Assembly: GCA_027946555.1 (NCBI GenBank)
Contig: JAPEVC010000037.1
Coordinates: 62,001-126,000, forward strand
Reading direction: 5' to 3'
Source: Gnomoniopsis sp. IMI 355080
Lineage: Eukaryota; Ascomycota; Sordariomycetes; Diaporthales; Gnomoniaceae
DNA length: 64,000 nucleotides
In this document: one piece after another, positions 44,449 through 56,853 of the stretch
Layout of the letters: the number at the start of each line of letters is the position of its first letter
How positions within the stretch are numbered: position 1 is the first letter of the stretch
Translations under genes and position numbers: made by a program
The notes under the pieces: generated by a model
Databases searched by the model: none
What the model was told of the DNA's origin: nothing
Seen by the model: only the letters and a program-made list of their open reading frames with translations

Positions 44449-47381
44449 GAGGTGGCGCACGTCTGACATGCCCATAGCGGATCAGTCTGTACATCACAGT
44501 CTTGATCTGGGCAGCCGATCTGTTCTTCATCGCTGGGCGTCGAGTTACCCAAAATCTAGCTCTAGATTTTGATGTCAGGTTCGGGTCAGAGAAGCTGGCC
44601 ATCAGGTCTTGGAATCAACGGAACTACGAGAAACACCATCCCCGGTGATGTCGAGTGATTTCTGGTTTACATTACGAGTATTTTGGGTTTCTTGGACGAG
44701 CGCCGTATATGTAGTCTCTAAGGAACGGGCTCGCGGGACAGTTCAATGGGCTTCGGAGCGATGCGTCGAATGTAGTATTCGGGGCCCCTCTCGGAGCAAG
44801 CAACGGGTTTACCCAACTTTAAAGACTCTCCGTCATTGAGGGCCTGCTGGATGACTTACCGTGGGAATAACCTTCTGAGATAAGAGGTGACTCGGTAGCG
44901 AGGGTTCGTGATAATGTATGGGCCAGTCGTGAACACTCATTTAGAATTCCGGACGCACCTACAGACTATCTACCTCGCTGTCATCCCAGGCCATTTAGAG
45001 CACAAGCCTTCGTCCCACATTCAGTTATGCCACAGGCGATTGTTCTATCCATCGATGTACCCAGATCATTGCTAGGTGAAATAATTACAACCTTGCCGAT
45101 TAGCACCATGGTGACGTTGCGTCCGGTATCCGAATCCGTGATCCCGCCATTCTGGCTCTTTGGGGCCTGGTGTCCAGATGCGTAGGTCTGTTTCATTTCC
45201 CCTGGGAGGGGTTCGGCTGCTTCAGGGAAGTGCCTCTCTTAGACACGACGATGGTTGATACGGTACAGCAGAACGTACTGAACACTAATAGATCCATATT
45301 AGTCTGCGATCTTAGGACACTGGTCGTAGCTACCACTGTCACCGCACCATCTCTGCGTCGAATCGGCCGAGCAGCGATCTGACTGCGACATTCTTAATTT
45401 TAAACAGTTCTTGCATTGGCCTCATCTTGAAGCAACTGATGTCATGGAGAACATTGGCCTTGAATTTTGTTCTGTGGTAAAATACTCTGAGAATGACACT
45501 TGTCCACTGGCATTCGCTCCGGCTTGGGGACATTGCGCAGTATTGCATCCACAATCGGTATCTACGGTCCTGAAAGATTCAGAAACACTGCAGAGGATAT
45601 TAGCCGTCCACGACGTGCAGTGAGCTCCTTGAGACCGTCTCAACATGTTGGTCTATTTCGTCGTCTGAAGTCATATATGGTTTGGATCTTCAGACAACCT
45701 CTTGATGTTTGAGCTGTCCCCGCGATCGCGTTATGCTGCTTCACCTAGTACGTTTCGCTCTTGCCATCTCAGAGTTCGAAGGAATGTGAAGTTAAGAGTC
45801 TGGGTTTGTGTGACCTGTTTTGTGATGTGTGTGGCGAGTGGACAGTGTTCTGAGCAAATTGGGCTTTGCAACCGAGTCGTGCTATCGTCCGAATGGGTAT
45901 CTTCAGACTACGCCAGGGCATCCCAGAATCTAGCCATAGAAGGCACGTACTGTGATGGAATGAGCCGTAGCATGGCACTTGAGATGTGTCGGTTGTAACA
46001 CTGAGAAACTTCTCCTTATTGCCACCCAGACTCTCCCCTGAACCGTTGTCCGTCTCTGCCATGGTTCAGTCCGTCTGATAAACCACCAAAGGAATGGGCA
46101 TGCCCTGGTACTATGGCTAATAGTACGGGATAGATAGGTAGCGCGCCAGAAGAGCGCGCTTGGATGATCAGGATCTACAGCAAGGGACTGGGAGATGGAT
46201 TTGGGGGATCCATTTGGTCGGGTTGGGCATCCTGGAGCTGGGCTGACTAGTCGTATCGCTTGGCCCCAGCTTCATGATTTGAGATGGCTCTTCCTCTGAA
46301 CCATCTGAATTTTTGAATTGTCATGAATTTGGACTTCCAAACGTGACAACTGCAAGGACTTGGCTCCATCACGACCAAATTGGACAAGATTGCAGGCGAC
46401 AGGTGTCTGGGGATTCGTCATGCCCCCGGCCGTCACAGCCACGATGTATTTCCCTCGAATTGACGGCGGGAGGGGCGACTGCACTGTGAGAGTTTATGCG
46501 TTTCGGGGCAGAAGCACGATCATGGAACACGCAGTAGGGCAGTGAGGTTTGGGAGGCCGACTTTGTCAAGTTGACTGATTGCCCGAAATAGACGGATCGG
46601 CGAGCGGCAGGGAAAAGGCAGGCGTGCAGACCGGGAGCACCATGTCTTTCAAGGCCGAAGGGGGAGAGCGCGCATGAAGGGCAGCAGGGCCGGTGGATGC
46701 AACCCTGAGTAGGGCCATTCCACATCTGGCTTGTCGCACCAACAGGCATCGTGGGTGAGATGGGAGGCAGAAGCTGTGATTTGCCCGGCCTTGCCCACAA
46801 GGTCGAAAGCTGCGGGAGACGCTCGAGAGAAATCGGTTTCAGGTAGACCCGAGGGCGACGCAAGAAAGGGTCCGCGGCATAAAGACGGCTATGCGCTGAA
46901 GACATGGGACGCCATGCCGGGCATATACTATGTCGAGGTCGAAGGGACCTTGGGACCCTTTTGATAGGGAGGTATTTGCTTTGTCCTTTTGGATGAGACG
47001 GAAGTGTAAAAAGGTCGAGGCAGCCCGCCCCCTAGTGAGAATGTGGAAGAATCCAGAAGACAACAAAGGGACTGAATTACACACCTCGTGTTTGCATCGT
47101 CCAAGATTGCGACCAGATTGCGACCAGATTGCGGCCAACCTCATTTTGGTGCGAGCCTCATTTCCGGTCCCCTTGCGCGCTGGACTAGTCACGAAGGAAG
47201 CCTCGCCTTTCGGGAAATTGTGTTGATGATTGGAAGTCGCACTTGACGTCCACGTCCACGTCCACATCCACATCCACTTCCACGTCCACGCCCGACTGCC
47301 ACCGGGAGATTATCGAGCGTTAGCGTGCCGGCCCGGGCTGTCATCGCTGCTCAGAGGGACGTCACCAGCCAATCACCAACC
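44449..47381. other. 2.9 kb spacer between agmatinase and alpha-actinin
   Basis: Short overlapping frames on both strands with no motif. The longest, 178 codons on the minus strand at 46369-46905, is compositionally random. A CACRTC hexamer repeat lies at 47245-47292, just before the alpha-actinin start. No tRNA or 5S rRNA gene was recognised. Confidence 0.5.
47245..47292. repeat. CACRTC hexanucleotide tandem repeat
   Basis: Eight near-exact 6-bp units (CACGTC, CACATC, CACTTC) ending about 90 bp before the alpha-actinin ATG. CACGTC resembles an E-box/bZIP half-site, so the array could also be regulatory. Confidence 0.7.
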
Positions 47382-50215
47382 ATGGCGGGTTCCTCTGGAG
47401 ACCCCCCGTGTTTACTTGCGGGTGCAGGTGGGGAGAACAATGACAACTGTGATGGGGCCGCGCCTGACCTGCTGCTGCCCTCTGCTCGTGTCACGCCCGC
47501 CGGAAGACCGCATTCTCTCTCGGCCGCTTCCTCGACCTTCTCCGACGACGCACACTCGGACATCTCGTCAAATTACGACTCTCGCCGATCAACCATCAGC
47601 AGCGTCTTTTCCGACTCTTCTCACCAGCAGCAGCACAAACAACCCCAACCACCCCAGCCTCAGCCCAGAAGTCCCTGCAGAAGCACAAGCAGTGGATCAA
47701 CGCCACACTTCTCCAACTCCCCGCAGCCGTGGAACTACAGCAACAACACCACTGGCTCGCCCACGCCCTCGTCCACGTCGCACGCCTCCCCCAGCCACCT
47801 GACTCGCAACCGCGAGAACGCCAGGCAGTTGCACCAAGAACGCCTCCAGCGACAACGCGCAGCCTCCGGAGCTTCCAGCAGCACTACCGCCTCCGCCTAC
47901 GACGACGACAACCTCAGTACCACATCTGCCGGCAGCCCAGCCCGTCTCCGCCGCAAGAGGGGCGCCAGCACAAGAAAGTACCAGCCCGCAAACCCAAAGG
48001 CTGCCCTTGCCGCCACCGAGCCGCCGCATGAGAATCTCTTGACCAAGATGGCGTTTGCTGAGCAGCAGCGCTGGATTACCGTCCAGCAAAAGACCTTTAC
48101 CAAATGGCTCAACACCAAGATCGAGGCGAGGGGCATGGAAGTTGCAGACCTTGTCAAGGACCTGAGTGATGGTGTATGTTTTGATTCACACCCAACCCCC
48201 AACCTATTCCAACACAGCTATTACTTTTCCCCGTCATTCCACGCGTCTTGATTTACTGACATGTGTCTCTGTCGACCCATAGGTCATGCTTATTCATTTA
48301 CTAGAATGTCTTTCCCAAGAATCTCTCGGCCGCTATGCTGCCAAACCAAAACTACGAGTACAACGTTTCGAAAATGTGAACCTAGGCCTGGACTTTATCA
48401 AGTCGAGGGGCATTCAAATGACCAACATTGGTGCCGAGGATGTCGTCGACGGAAACAGGAAGATTATTCTCGGTCTGATCTGGACCTTGATTCTGCGCTT
48501 CACCATTAGCGACATTAATGAAGCAGGCATGTCCGCCAAGGAAGGCCTGTTGCTATGGTGTCAGCGCAAGACAGCATGCTACGAAGAATGTGACGTGCGC
48601 GATTTCAGTGGCAGCTGGAACGACGGCCTTGCCTTTTGCGCCCTGCTGGATATCCACAGGCCGGACCTGATTGACTACGATGAGCTCGACAAATCGGACC
48701 ACCGAGGCAACATGCAGCTTGCTTTCGATCTAGCACACAAGGAAATCGGAATTCCCAAGCTCCTGGACGTAGAGGACGTATGCGATGTGGCCAAACCTGA
48801 CGAGAGGAGTTTGATGACTTATATCGCCTACTGGTTCCACGCCTTCTCCCAAATGGAGAAGGTGGAGAATGCAGGACGGCGCGTGGAGAAGTTCGTCAAC
48901 AATATGCAGGGTGCTTGGGAGATGTCGAGCGAGTACGAGAGGCGGATGCGGGCCCTATTGAAGTCCATCCGGGAGCAAGTGGAAAGTTGGCAAACAGCAA
49001 AGTTTGAGGGCACATATGCGGACGCCAAGGCACAGGCAATGGACTTCTCGGCATACAAGAGAGGGGCCAAAAGACGATGGGTCGCCGAGAAAAGCGAACT
49101 GGCGACCTTGCTCGGCAACATCAAGACAAAATTGGGAACGTATCGCCTCAAGCCATATGAGCCACCGGTTGAACTAAGCCTGGACACACTCGATAAGGAA
49201 TGGGGCAGTCTTTCCAGCGCCGAAATGGCTCGTGGTCAACTGATTAACGAGACCATTAGGGAGTAAGCCAAATATCAACTACAGGCCTGGGTCGATTCAC
49301 GCTAACAATCACGTCTACAGCATCAAAAACGCTCTTCGCAAGTCCTTTGCCGATAAAGCCAACGACTTCGCCATGGCCCTCAACACAATGCAGTTGGCCA
49401 TATCAGGGCTGGAAGGCGATGTCGAGGACCAATTGCACCACGTTCGCAAGTTGTCAGATAACCTCCCACCTATGGACGCCTACCTCGCCAAGATTGCCGA
49501 CGTTGACGCCAAATGCCAGGAGGCGAATATTGAGGAAAATGACTTTACCACCTACACATACGATGAGCTGTGCTATGAATTATCCCTAGTCCAGTCTTCC
49601 GTCTCCAAGAAGCTTTCTTTCCTCGACAACCAGATGGTGGCCCGCAGCATGACCAACCTAACCCCCATCCAACTCGAGGAGTTCGAGTCCGTGTTCCGCC
49701 ATTTCGATAGAGATGACACCAATAACCTTCAAGAGATTGAGTTCTCCGCCGCCCTTGCCTCTCTTGGTCTGGTCTTCTCCGAGGATGAGATGCACGACTA
49801 TTTCATGGAAGCCTCCGAGGATGCCGACCGCGTTTCTTTTGAGCAATTTATTCGCTTTATGGTTGACGTGACCGAAGACCAGAACACTGCAGACCAAGTT
49901 TTCCAGTCCTTCCGCGAGGTCGCAGACGGAAAGCCCTACGTGACGGAGATGGACCTGCGCCACTCGCTGGTACCAGACGAGGTGATTGAGAAGCTGACGG
50001 AGCTGATTCCGCTGCACACAGGTCCCGATATGCAAGCGGACCGCGGACAGCCGCAGTACGATTACATTGCATTCATGGATCGGCTGATTGCCGATGAGCG
50101 GATGGCTTCGGGTGGGAGGTCAAGCCCAAGCAAGAGCGGGCCGCTGAGCGATGTTACAAACGGTAGTGGGCCAAGAAGCCCTGGTAAGGACGGAGACACG
50201 AACGGGATGCACTGA
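47382..50215 (+). CDS. acnA: Alpha-actinin, actin cross-linking protein
   Basis: It bundles actin filaments at septa and contractile actin rings. Three exons, 47382-48173, 48283-49262 and 49321-50215, give 888 residues. The first ATG in frame at 47382 (MAGSSGDPP) was chosen. Residues 1-228 are Ser/Gln-rich and disordered, an extension absent from short fungal models that start near the CH domain. CH1 begins at RWITVQQKTFTKWLN (230) and includes the actin-binding SRGIQMTNIGAEDVVDGN. CH2 includes GLLLWCQRKTACY and SWNDGLAFCALLDIHRPDL. Spectrin-like helices follow at about 470-690, with only two repeats as in other fungi. EF-hand 1 has the loop DRDDTNNLQEIE near 700; the second hand looks degenerate. 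Joins are phase 0 at SDG-VMLIHLL and phase 2 at TIRD-IKNAL. Confidence 0.95.
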
Positions 50216-51193
50216 GTGAGCAGACGAAAACACCAAGGCCATCTCGTGCAAACTGTGCGAGTCGAGGGCAGAAGGATCAAAATTCATCGAATAAAGACAC
50301 GGAGACTACTGCCGTCCCGACTGAGCGATTGCGAGGGCGTTCCTGCTTTCCGACACGCCTTTGAGGCTTATCGACCAATACCAAGAACAGATTGATAACC
50401 GCATGGCATGGTATCACAACATTGCATCAATCTATATATCGCCCAATGATCCACTCACTAACGACTGGAATCATATTATATAACCAACTGTAAGCATCCA
50501 ACAACAATACTCAATTCTGACGGAGATGGTTGTTCGGAGCGGCGCCTTGGTTGAGAACACGCCCGAGGCCAGGACACCAAAGACGTGTTCAACGAGGGGC
50601 AAATTGGAAGTACACATCAATTGTCACCGTGCGTTCACCGGAACTGGCGAGCTACCTATCGTTGAGGTAAGGAGCTCGACACATAGGTGAAGTGTTGCAA
50701 GACAGGTCTGGCACCAAACCAACACACCCAGGAGGACGACATCCAAACCGGCGTTACATGAGTAGCTAGATAGTCATTTACAAAATACCACCTGACCGTT
50801 TCAACTCGTCTTCTTTGTCTTGTATACCCTTGTGCGTCATGGGGACTGACGTCGAACTTGTCCACTTCTCCTGTCTGTGATTCGGACTGTAAATTCTGAC
50901 ACTGTTTTGCTCAATTTCAGATCTAAGTTCCCCGCCTATCCATCCCAAAATAACCGGCTCCAAATGCACCAATGCTATGAAATTGTCATCGAACACCCTG
51001 CCGGCTGAAATCAAAACGCCCAATAACGCCTACCAGCCCATGCATGTCTTGTGTCCAAAAAGTACCACGCGGTAGGTCAGTCTATCGCTCGCTCTCCATA
51101 AACTTCCGAGCTCGATGGCACGCCAGTAAGAACCGTACGATATCTTGTTCATATTTTTCTTGGCTGAAGCAAATTCCTGGAATGGAAGGCTTT
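50216..51193. other. Convergent spacer, alpha-actinin and VPS9 3' flanks
   Basis: About 980 bp between two stop codons with no gene-like frame. It should hold both 3' UTRs. Confidence 0.5.
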
Positions 51194-53565
51194 TTACTCC
51201 TTGAAAGCCTCCCTCTCCTTCAGCGCGCCCGCTAAACGTCGGTAATCTCGCAAAAGCTCCAGAACCTCGCCAATGCGCAGATCAGCCGGGTTCTGCATCT
51301 CCATGAAGCGTTTCACGGGCGGGTTGATCTTGGGCGTCTCTTTGGGGGGCAGGTTGGCCACCAAGTCGGGGAAGGCCTGTTTGTTCTTTATTAGGATCCC
51401 AAGCCCGCAGAGTCCAAAGCTTCATTCGATGGAGTTGTGAAACTTACAGTAGCTAAATCCACTCCCTCCGCCCCAGACACTGGGGGGCCCTTCGCAGTTG
51501 TCACCGCCGCTGGCTGCACAGTTTGCGGCGTGACTGGCTGGCTAGGTGTGCGACCGAATGCCCTGAACGACCCAATACCCATGCTCACCCCACTGGCAAA
51601 CTTGGTCATTGGATTCAACGAGTTGCCGAAACTGCGCATGCTCTCCAACGCTGCAGCCGTCGGCGTGGCGTTGCCTGTGTTGTTCTTCTCTTCGCCAAAC
51701 AAGCCCGACAGTCGCTTTGTGCTGCTTCCCGCGCTGCGCGAGCTGTCGGCGCTATGGTCGCGGACAGCGGAGGCGGGCTTGCGGTCGCGGACAGCGGAGG
51801 CGGGCTTGCGGCCGCTGATGAGGTTGAGGACCTTGTCCTCGCGGGGCCGAGGCCGGCGCATGCTGGCGGCGTCGGTATTCTCGGAGCTCGTCACTGACAC
51901 ATCGTCCTCCCCTTCTGGCGGCGGGGTGCCAATGAGTTTGCGAGCATCCTCGAGGGTCTTGGGAACTACGACTTCGGCGTTGGCATTGTCAGGCTCGCGA
52001 AGCCTGCCCATCAGGAATTTGTATGAATCCCCTAAGCTGTTGCTGATCGTCTTGAGTCCCTGGTCGGCTGTGTTGCGCAAGGTATCACCGGCAGCGCCGA
52101 GGGCTTGCGCAGGGGTGTTGACCAGGTCGCTGAAGCGGCGGTTCCGGTCCTGGATGACGCGGAGTTTGTCTGCTGAGGAAGGGGATGGTCTCCGGACCGT
52201 GCCAGCTGCGTCGCTTTCTGCCGTGGTAGTGGTCGCTGTTGATAGTGTTGGTGAGTATGCGGGTGGGAAGGTTTCTGCCCTTGGTTCCCCCGATCCGTCC
52301 AACGACTTTAAGGGTCCAGAGGGTGCTTCGTCTGAGCGGAGTGTAGATAGATCCACTGTCTCAAGGAAGCCGATGGCCGCCTCCAGGTTCGTCAGGCAAT
52401 AGGCGGCCTCTCCTGTAAGCTTTGGCTCCCACCTGAAGCGCTCTATAAATCGCAAGTCACTTATGACATTCAAACTCGCTGGCGGGAGGGTAATGAGGGT
52501 GTAAATGAGCATGGGCATGATCTCGTCAGCCGATGACGATGGATGGAAATTTGACAGCGTGTCGACAATGCTTTTGTGGGCAGTCTTCAAGTGATTCAGT
52601 TTGCCCAAGGGGTACCGGCTCTCGTTCATGGCGACCAGCTCTTGCCTCGCTCCATCCAGCCATTTGCGAATCTCATCGGCCTTCTGAGCCTGTGCCTCTG
52701 GGGGCTCTGAGGGCTCCGTCAACTGCACGCCAAGATCGGCCAGACCAATGCCGACAACGGCGAGAGCGGCCGTCTTGGAGCGCAGCATGTCGTCGGCAGC
52801 TTCATCATGGGTGCTTCTGTGGCGATAGATTTTGCCATATACGCCCTCGCACAGACGTCTTTCGATCGCCTCCTCGAGTGTTCCACGCTGTTGCTCTATG
52901 GCTCTTCTTTTCTTCTTGCGCTCGGCCAGCTCTTCTGCTGTAATCATCTGTTGCTGTGGCTGCTCCGTCTTCGGAGTTGCAATCTTTTGGCGGTCTTTGC
53001 CTATGGAAGCTGCCTTGGCCCTCAATATGCTAGCGGTAGACGTCCTCGAGATGGGAGCTGGTGGTGAGGATTCACGACGGTGTCTCGAGATCAAGGTGTT
53101 GATGTGGGTGTTGATGTGTTGGGCGGCTTGATGGTAAAAGTCTTGGAACATGTGCGATACATTATCGATATCGGGTGGCGCTGGCTGTTTCTTGGTGGAC
53201 AGCCCCTCGATGAAACTATCGGTCAGGCCGATGAGCTCGATGGGCAGGTCGTCCAAGTCGACGGAGCCTCTGGGCTGGGGCTCGACGGGGGTGTCATCGT
53301 GGTGGGTGTTTTCAAAGGCATCCGCGCTCTCTGGCTCTTCGGCGATGAGGGAGGAGGACATTTGTTGCGCGTCGGTAACAAGCTTGGGAAGGGAGCCGTT
53401 CTGGATGGTGGAAGCCCTCTTGACACGAGGGCTCTCGAGAGGGTCATTGGCGTCTTTCTGGGAAAAGGACTTTGTGGGCCTCAGGGGATTTGGTCTTGCA
53501 GCGTTGGAAGCCATAGGTATGGGCTCGGGACCCCTCCAGGTGACTATGTATCTGTTGGTGGTCAT
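51194..53565 (-). CDS. VPS9-domain guanine nucleotide exchange factor (Rab5/Vps21-type, Muk1-like)
   Basis: VPS9 domains activate Rab5-family GTPases on endosomes. Two exons, 53565-51448 and 51376-51194, in phase 0 encode 766 residues; the last exon adds a 60-residue tail ending in a helical segment (IGEVLELLRDYRRLAGAL). The VPS9 domain spans about 225-405. LEEAIERRLCEGVYGKIYRH starts the helical bundle; SSADEIMPMLIYTLI holds Asp347 and Pro351, and GEAAYCLTNLEAAIGF holds Tyr389 and Thr392, the residues that contact Rab switch regions. There is no CUE domain, so it is more like yeast Muk1 than Vps9. The remainder is disordered, with a tandem RKPASAVRD duplication near 620-637. The ATG at 53565-53563 is used; a second ATG 17 codons later (MASNAARP) may be the real start. 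Confidence 0.85.
51757..51810. repeat. Perfect 27-bp in-frame tandem duplication inside the VPS9 gene
   Basis: Two identical 27-bp units encode RKPASAVRD twice in the disordered region of the exchange factor. Exact identity at all third positions points to a recent duplication. Confidence 0.9.
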
Positions 53566-54054
53566 GACGAAGGGTCAACACCAGGATCCTGGGGGCTACT
53601 ATAGTAGAAAGCTAGATGGACAGGCTGTGCGGGAGCGGGTAGGAAAGTTGCTTGGACATACATGACAGGGCACGCTATGCAGAAGTTCCGATAGGATATG
53701 GGATGACACTGACTATAAAGGCAGATCTAGTGGTGAGAAGGGCTTGCATAAAACACTAGGTGGGTGTTGAAACCAGGGCCAACAAGGGGCGGACGCTGGG
53801 CCCTGGGAAGGCCGGCAAAGAAGAAACGAGTGGTCGAGGGTCCAGTCTGGCGGTCTGGTGAGGCCATGCCTCCTTTGTTGGATGATGAGGAGGAGTGGCC
53901 GCGTTGCGAGGGCCGGAGAAGCAGGTCGGTCGCCGTGTTTGATCGCGATCAAACACTCGAGTAATGGCCAAGATGAGGTGAGAGGTGACAAGAGGGGGAG
54001 GGAAGCATAAGAGAGATGAGCTGCAAAGGTGGGCCGGGCTATGATGGTAGCTGT

Positions 54055-54084
54055 CTCGTGCTCGTGCTCGTGCTCATGCCCATG
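54055..54084. repeat. CTCGTG hexanucleotide repeat
   Basis: Five imperfect copies of CTCGTG (with CTCATG and CCCATG variants), upstream of the VPS9-domain gene. Confidence 0.7.
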
Positions 54085-54351
54085 CTCTCGAGACGCGAGC
54101 GTGGAAAGCAAAGCATTGATTGAGTAGCGAGCATTGAGCATTGAAAGACAGATTCTGGTGCGGGCGGGCAGTGCAAGTAGGAGCAGTGCTGCACAGCAGT
54201 ACTATGTACTAGGTACCTAAGTAGAGTAGGTACATTAGCTACGTCAGCCCCTGTTTGGCTTCGTGACGGTCTCCCGGACTACCCAAACATGCCGCTATAC
54301 AGTCAAGAACGCGCCGAGAACCTTTGGGACACTTTGTGAGTCAACAAGAAC

Positions 54352-54379
54352 AGATCACAGATCACAGATCACAGATCAA
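54352..54379. repeat. CAGATCA heptanucleotide repeat
   Basis: Four exact tandem units of CAGATCA about 450 bp upstream of the ATG15 start codon. Confidence 0.8.
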
Positions 54380-54822
54380 ATACTACAGTTGCAATGCCAG
54401 GCACATGCTCCTGTCAGACATGCAAGGCAGATGATCGGGGCCGAGTCGTGAACCATCTAGAAGGGGTGGCGTCACATGCATATACTATACAGGACTACAA
54501 TTACATGACTGACTGACTATATCGTGCTGAGACGTGATAGTGTTTCCCGCCCTGCCACCAGCCAATCCTTAACAACCATGGACCGTGGCTGCGTACCTCC
54601 GTACCACCGTACTATGACAGACAGGCTGTGATCGTCATCGTCATCCCGGATACGCGCCCATCACCGCGGCATCCCACTCCGACTCCGTCTCGTGGGTGTC
54701 TCCTTCACACTCACTCACCCTCACTCACCCTTACATGCCGTTCATCCCCTTCATTTTTTTATGACATAGAAGACCATCATATCCTCATCCTCGTCCTCCT
54801 TATTTGTTGCAGAGACCACACC

Positions 54823-55054
54823 ATGATTCTCAGGCCCAAGACCACGGCCGCTGACAGTACATGCACCTCTGCGGGCAGGGTGACAGCCCAACTCCTTCTC
54901 TCGTTCCTCACTCTTGCCCCCTCCTCCTCCTCCTCCTCCTTAGTCCACGCAGCAGACAGTCCCATATCAAATGACCAGGCAGTCTTGCCCATACAGCCAG
55001 GCTTCTTCACCCCGTCTCCAGAACCTCCGCCACCCGCAGAACATGTCTTTGTAC

Positions 55055-55115
<61 letters not shown>

Positions 55116-56853
55116 CGCCACTTGCACTTGCTTATCAACGCCGTCTCTTGTGGAGCTGGAATCACTGACTCGCATCCCATCGCAGTCATTACGCCATATC
55201 CTCCACCACGGCACATATCAACACCCGAATTTACACAGGAGGAAAGACGTAAGACCTACCGAGGAACAAGTATGGCTAACCGCCGAGGACGACTTCACCG
55301 CCGAGCGATTGCCCCCTCTAAGGGCGCGGAGCGGCGCCACCCGTATCCAGCGACTCGTCGACCGACGGCCCAGCGTCGTAGATCCCCTGGTGGCTTTATC
55401 AAGAGAACAGGGCTACGTCTCGGTCCTGTCACCAGAAGCATGGACGCTCGACGATATTCCGGGCCCTAATATCACCGACAGAGACACCATCGTCAGTCTG
55501 GCCTACATGTCTGCGAATGCCTATGTCGAACATACCACCGATGGGGAATGGCTTGAGGTCGGTGAGCCCTTCAACCGCTCTGCCGACTTTGGATGGGAAT
55601 CCGACGGCCTCCGTGGCCACATCTTTGCCGACGAGTCCAACTCGACCATCGTCATCGGACTGAAGGGCACATCCATGGCCATCTTTGACGGCGAAGGCAC
55701 CACCACCAACGACAAGGAAAACGACAACCTCTTCTTCTCATGCTGCTGCGCCCAGCAGGGGCCCTGGCTCTGGCACCAGGTCTGCGACTGCGCCACTGGC
55801 ACCTACAGCTGCAACAATACTTGCGTCGTCCAGGCACTCCGCAAGGAGAACCGTTACTACCAAGCCGGCCGCGAGCTCTACGCCAACGTCACCGAGATGT
55901 ATCCAAACTCCCACGTCTGGATTACAGGCCACTCACTCGGCGGCGCCGTCGGCAGCATGCTCGGCCTTACCTATGGTGTACCTGTGGTCACCTACGAGGC
56001 CGTGCCCGAGGCTCTTCCCGTCGGCAGACTCGGTCTCCCCGTACCGCCCGGATCGGACCCCAACAACCCGCAGACGCGCGAGTTCACTGGTGCCTACCAC
56101 TTCGGCCATACGGCAGACCCGGTCTACATTGGGACTTGCAATGGCGCGACCGCGAGTTGCTCGTACGGGGGCTATGCCATGGAGAGTGCATGCCACACGG
56201 GCCGCGAGTGCGTTTACGATGTGGTGGCCGACAAGGGCTGGCGCGTGGGGATCGGGACGCATAAGATCCGGTCGGTCATCAACGATGTCATTCTCAAGTA
56301 CGACCTGGTCGCTGAGTGTAAGTTTACGCCTGAGTGTCGTGACTGCGCGAACTGGAAAATGTACGAGAGCAATGGAACCGAGTCGACGACCACGAGCACG
56401 ACGTCGTCAACTACCAAGTCACGCACACGGACAGCGACCTGTGAGACGCCCGGCTGGTGGGGATGTTTGGACACGACCACGAGTGGTCCGACGACATCGA
56501 CAACAAGTACGAGCACATCGACCACGAGCACCTGCAAGACACCAGGCTGGTTCGGCTGCAACGACAAAACGACCACGACGACCAGCAGCAGCTCGTCTAC
56601 GATCACCACAAGCTCGACAACTTGCGAGACGCCGGGCAAGTTCTGGGGCTGCTACGACAGTACCACCACAACACCTGTCGAATCGACCGCAGCTACGTCT
56701 GAACCAACCATCACTGCGCCACCGGTCACGACGACACGGCCGATACCGACGCCCACGCACACTTCCACAGTCATAGCACCTACGCAGTCACACTGTACGG
56801 CACGTAATTGGTTTGGCTCGTGTAAGGGCTATGAGGGCGAAAAGGAAATTTAA
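54823..56853 (+). CDS. ATG15: Autophagic vacuolar phospholipase/lipase Atg15
   Basis: Atg15 breaks down autophagic and multivesicular bodies in the vacuole. Two exons, 54823-55050 and 55186-56853, give 631 residues. The ATG at 54823 (MILRPKTT) was chosen because it precedes a hydrophobic signal anchor at about 21-33 (TAQLLLSFLTLAP); the upstream open frame has no family similarity. Exon 1 ends AEHVF and exon 2 starts SLRHILHHGTYQHPNLHRR, the conserved entry. The lipase nucleophile is Ser326 in GHSLGG; VPVVTYEAVPEALP, HFGHTADPVYIGTC and GWRVGIGTHKI are conserved Atg15 blocks. The C-terminal 190 residues are Thr/Ser-rich with three repeats of the form C-x-TPG-x-x-GC-x-D (DNA 56440, 56532, 56622) and a final CTARNWFGSC. 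The intron holds a TC microsatellite and is 135 nt, a multiple of three. Confidence 0.95.
55056..55113. repeat. (TC)29 microsatellite within the ATG15 intron
   Basis: Twenty-nine uninterrupted TC units begin five bases after the intron donor GTACG. In the reading frame of ATG15 the tract would read as alternating Ser and Leu codons. Confidence 0.95.

Larger units (their letters stand above)
53566..54822. other. Divergent promoter region of the VPS9 and ATG15 genes
   Basis: 1.26 kb. It contains a CTCGTG hexamer repeat at 54055-54084, a CAGATCA heptamer repeat at 54352-54379 and an AGGTACCTAAGTA motif near 54210-54223. The ATG15 frame is open upstream to 54628 without similarity, so this part is treated as leader. 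Confidence 0.5.

Noticed and set aside
46369..46905. 178-codon minus-strand frame
   Set aside because: Random-looking composition, no motif and no splice partners.
51437..52402. 321-codon plus-strand frame
   Set aside because: Lies wholly antisense to the VPS9-domain coding exon and is a shadow of its codon bias.
54628..54822. Upstream extension of the ATG15 frame by 65 codons
   Set aside because: Open by chance; no similarity to Atg15, and the ATG at 54823 sits just before the expected signal anchor.
55685..56776. 363-codon frame in another register of ATG15
   Set aside because: Arg-rich shadow of the lipase gene; the ATG15 frame carries all conserved motifs.
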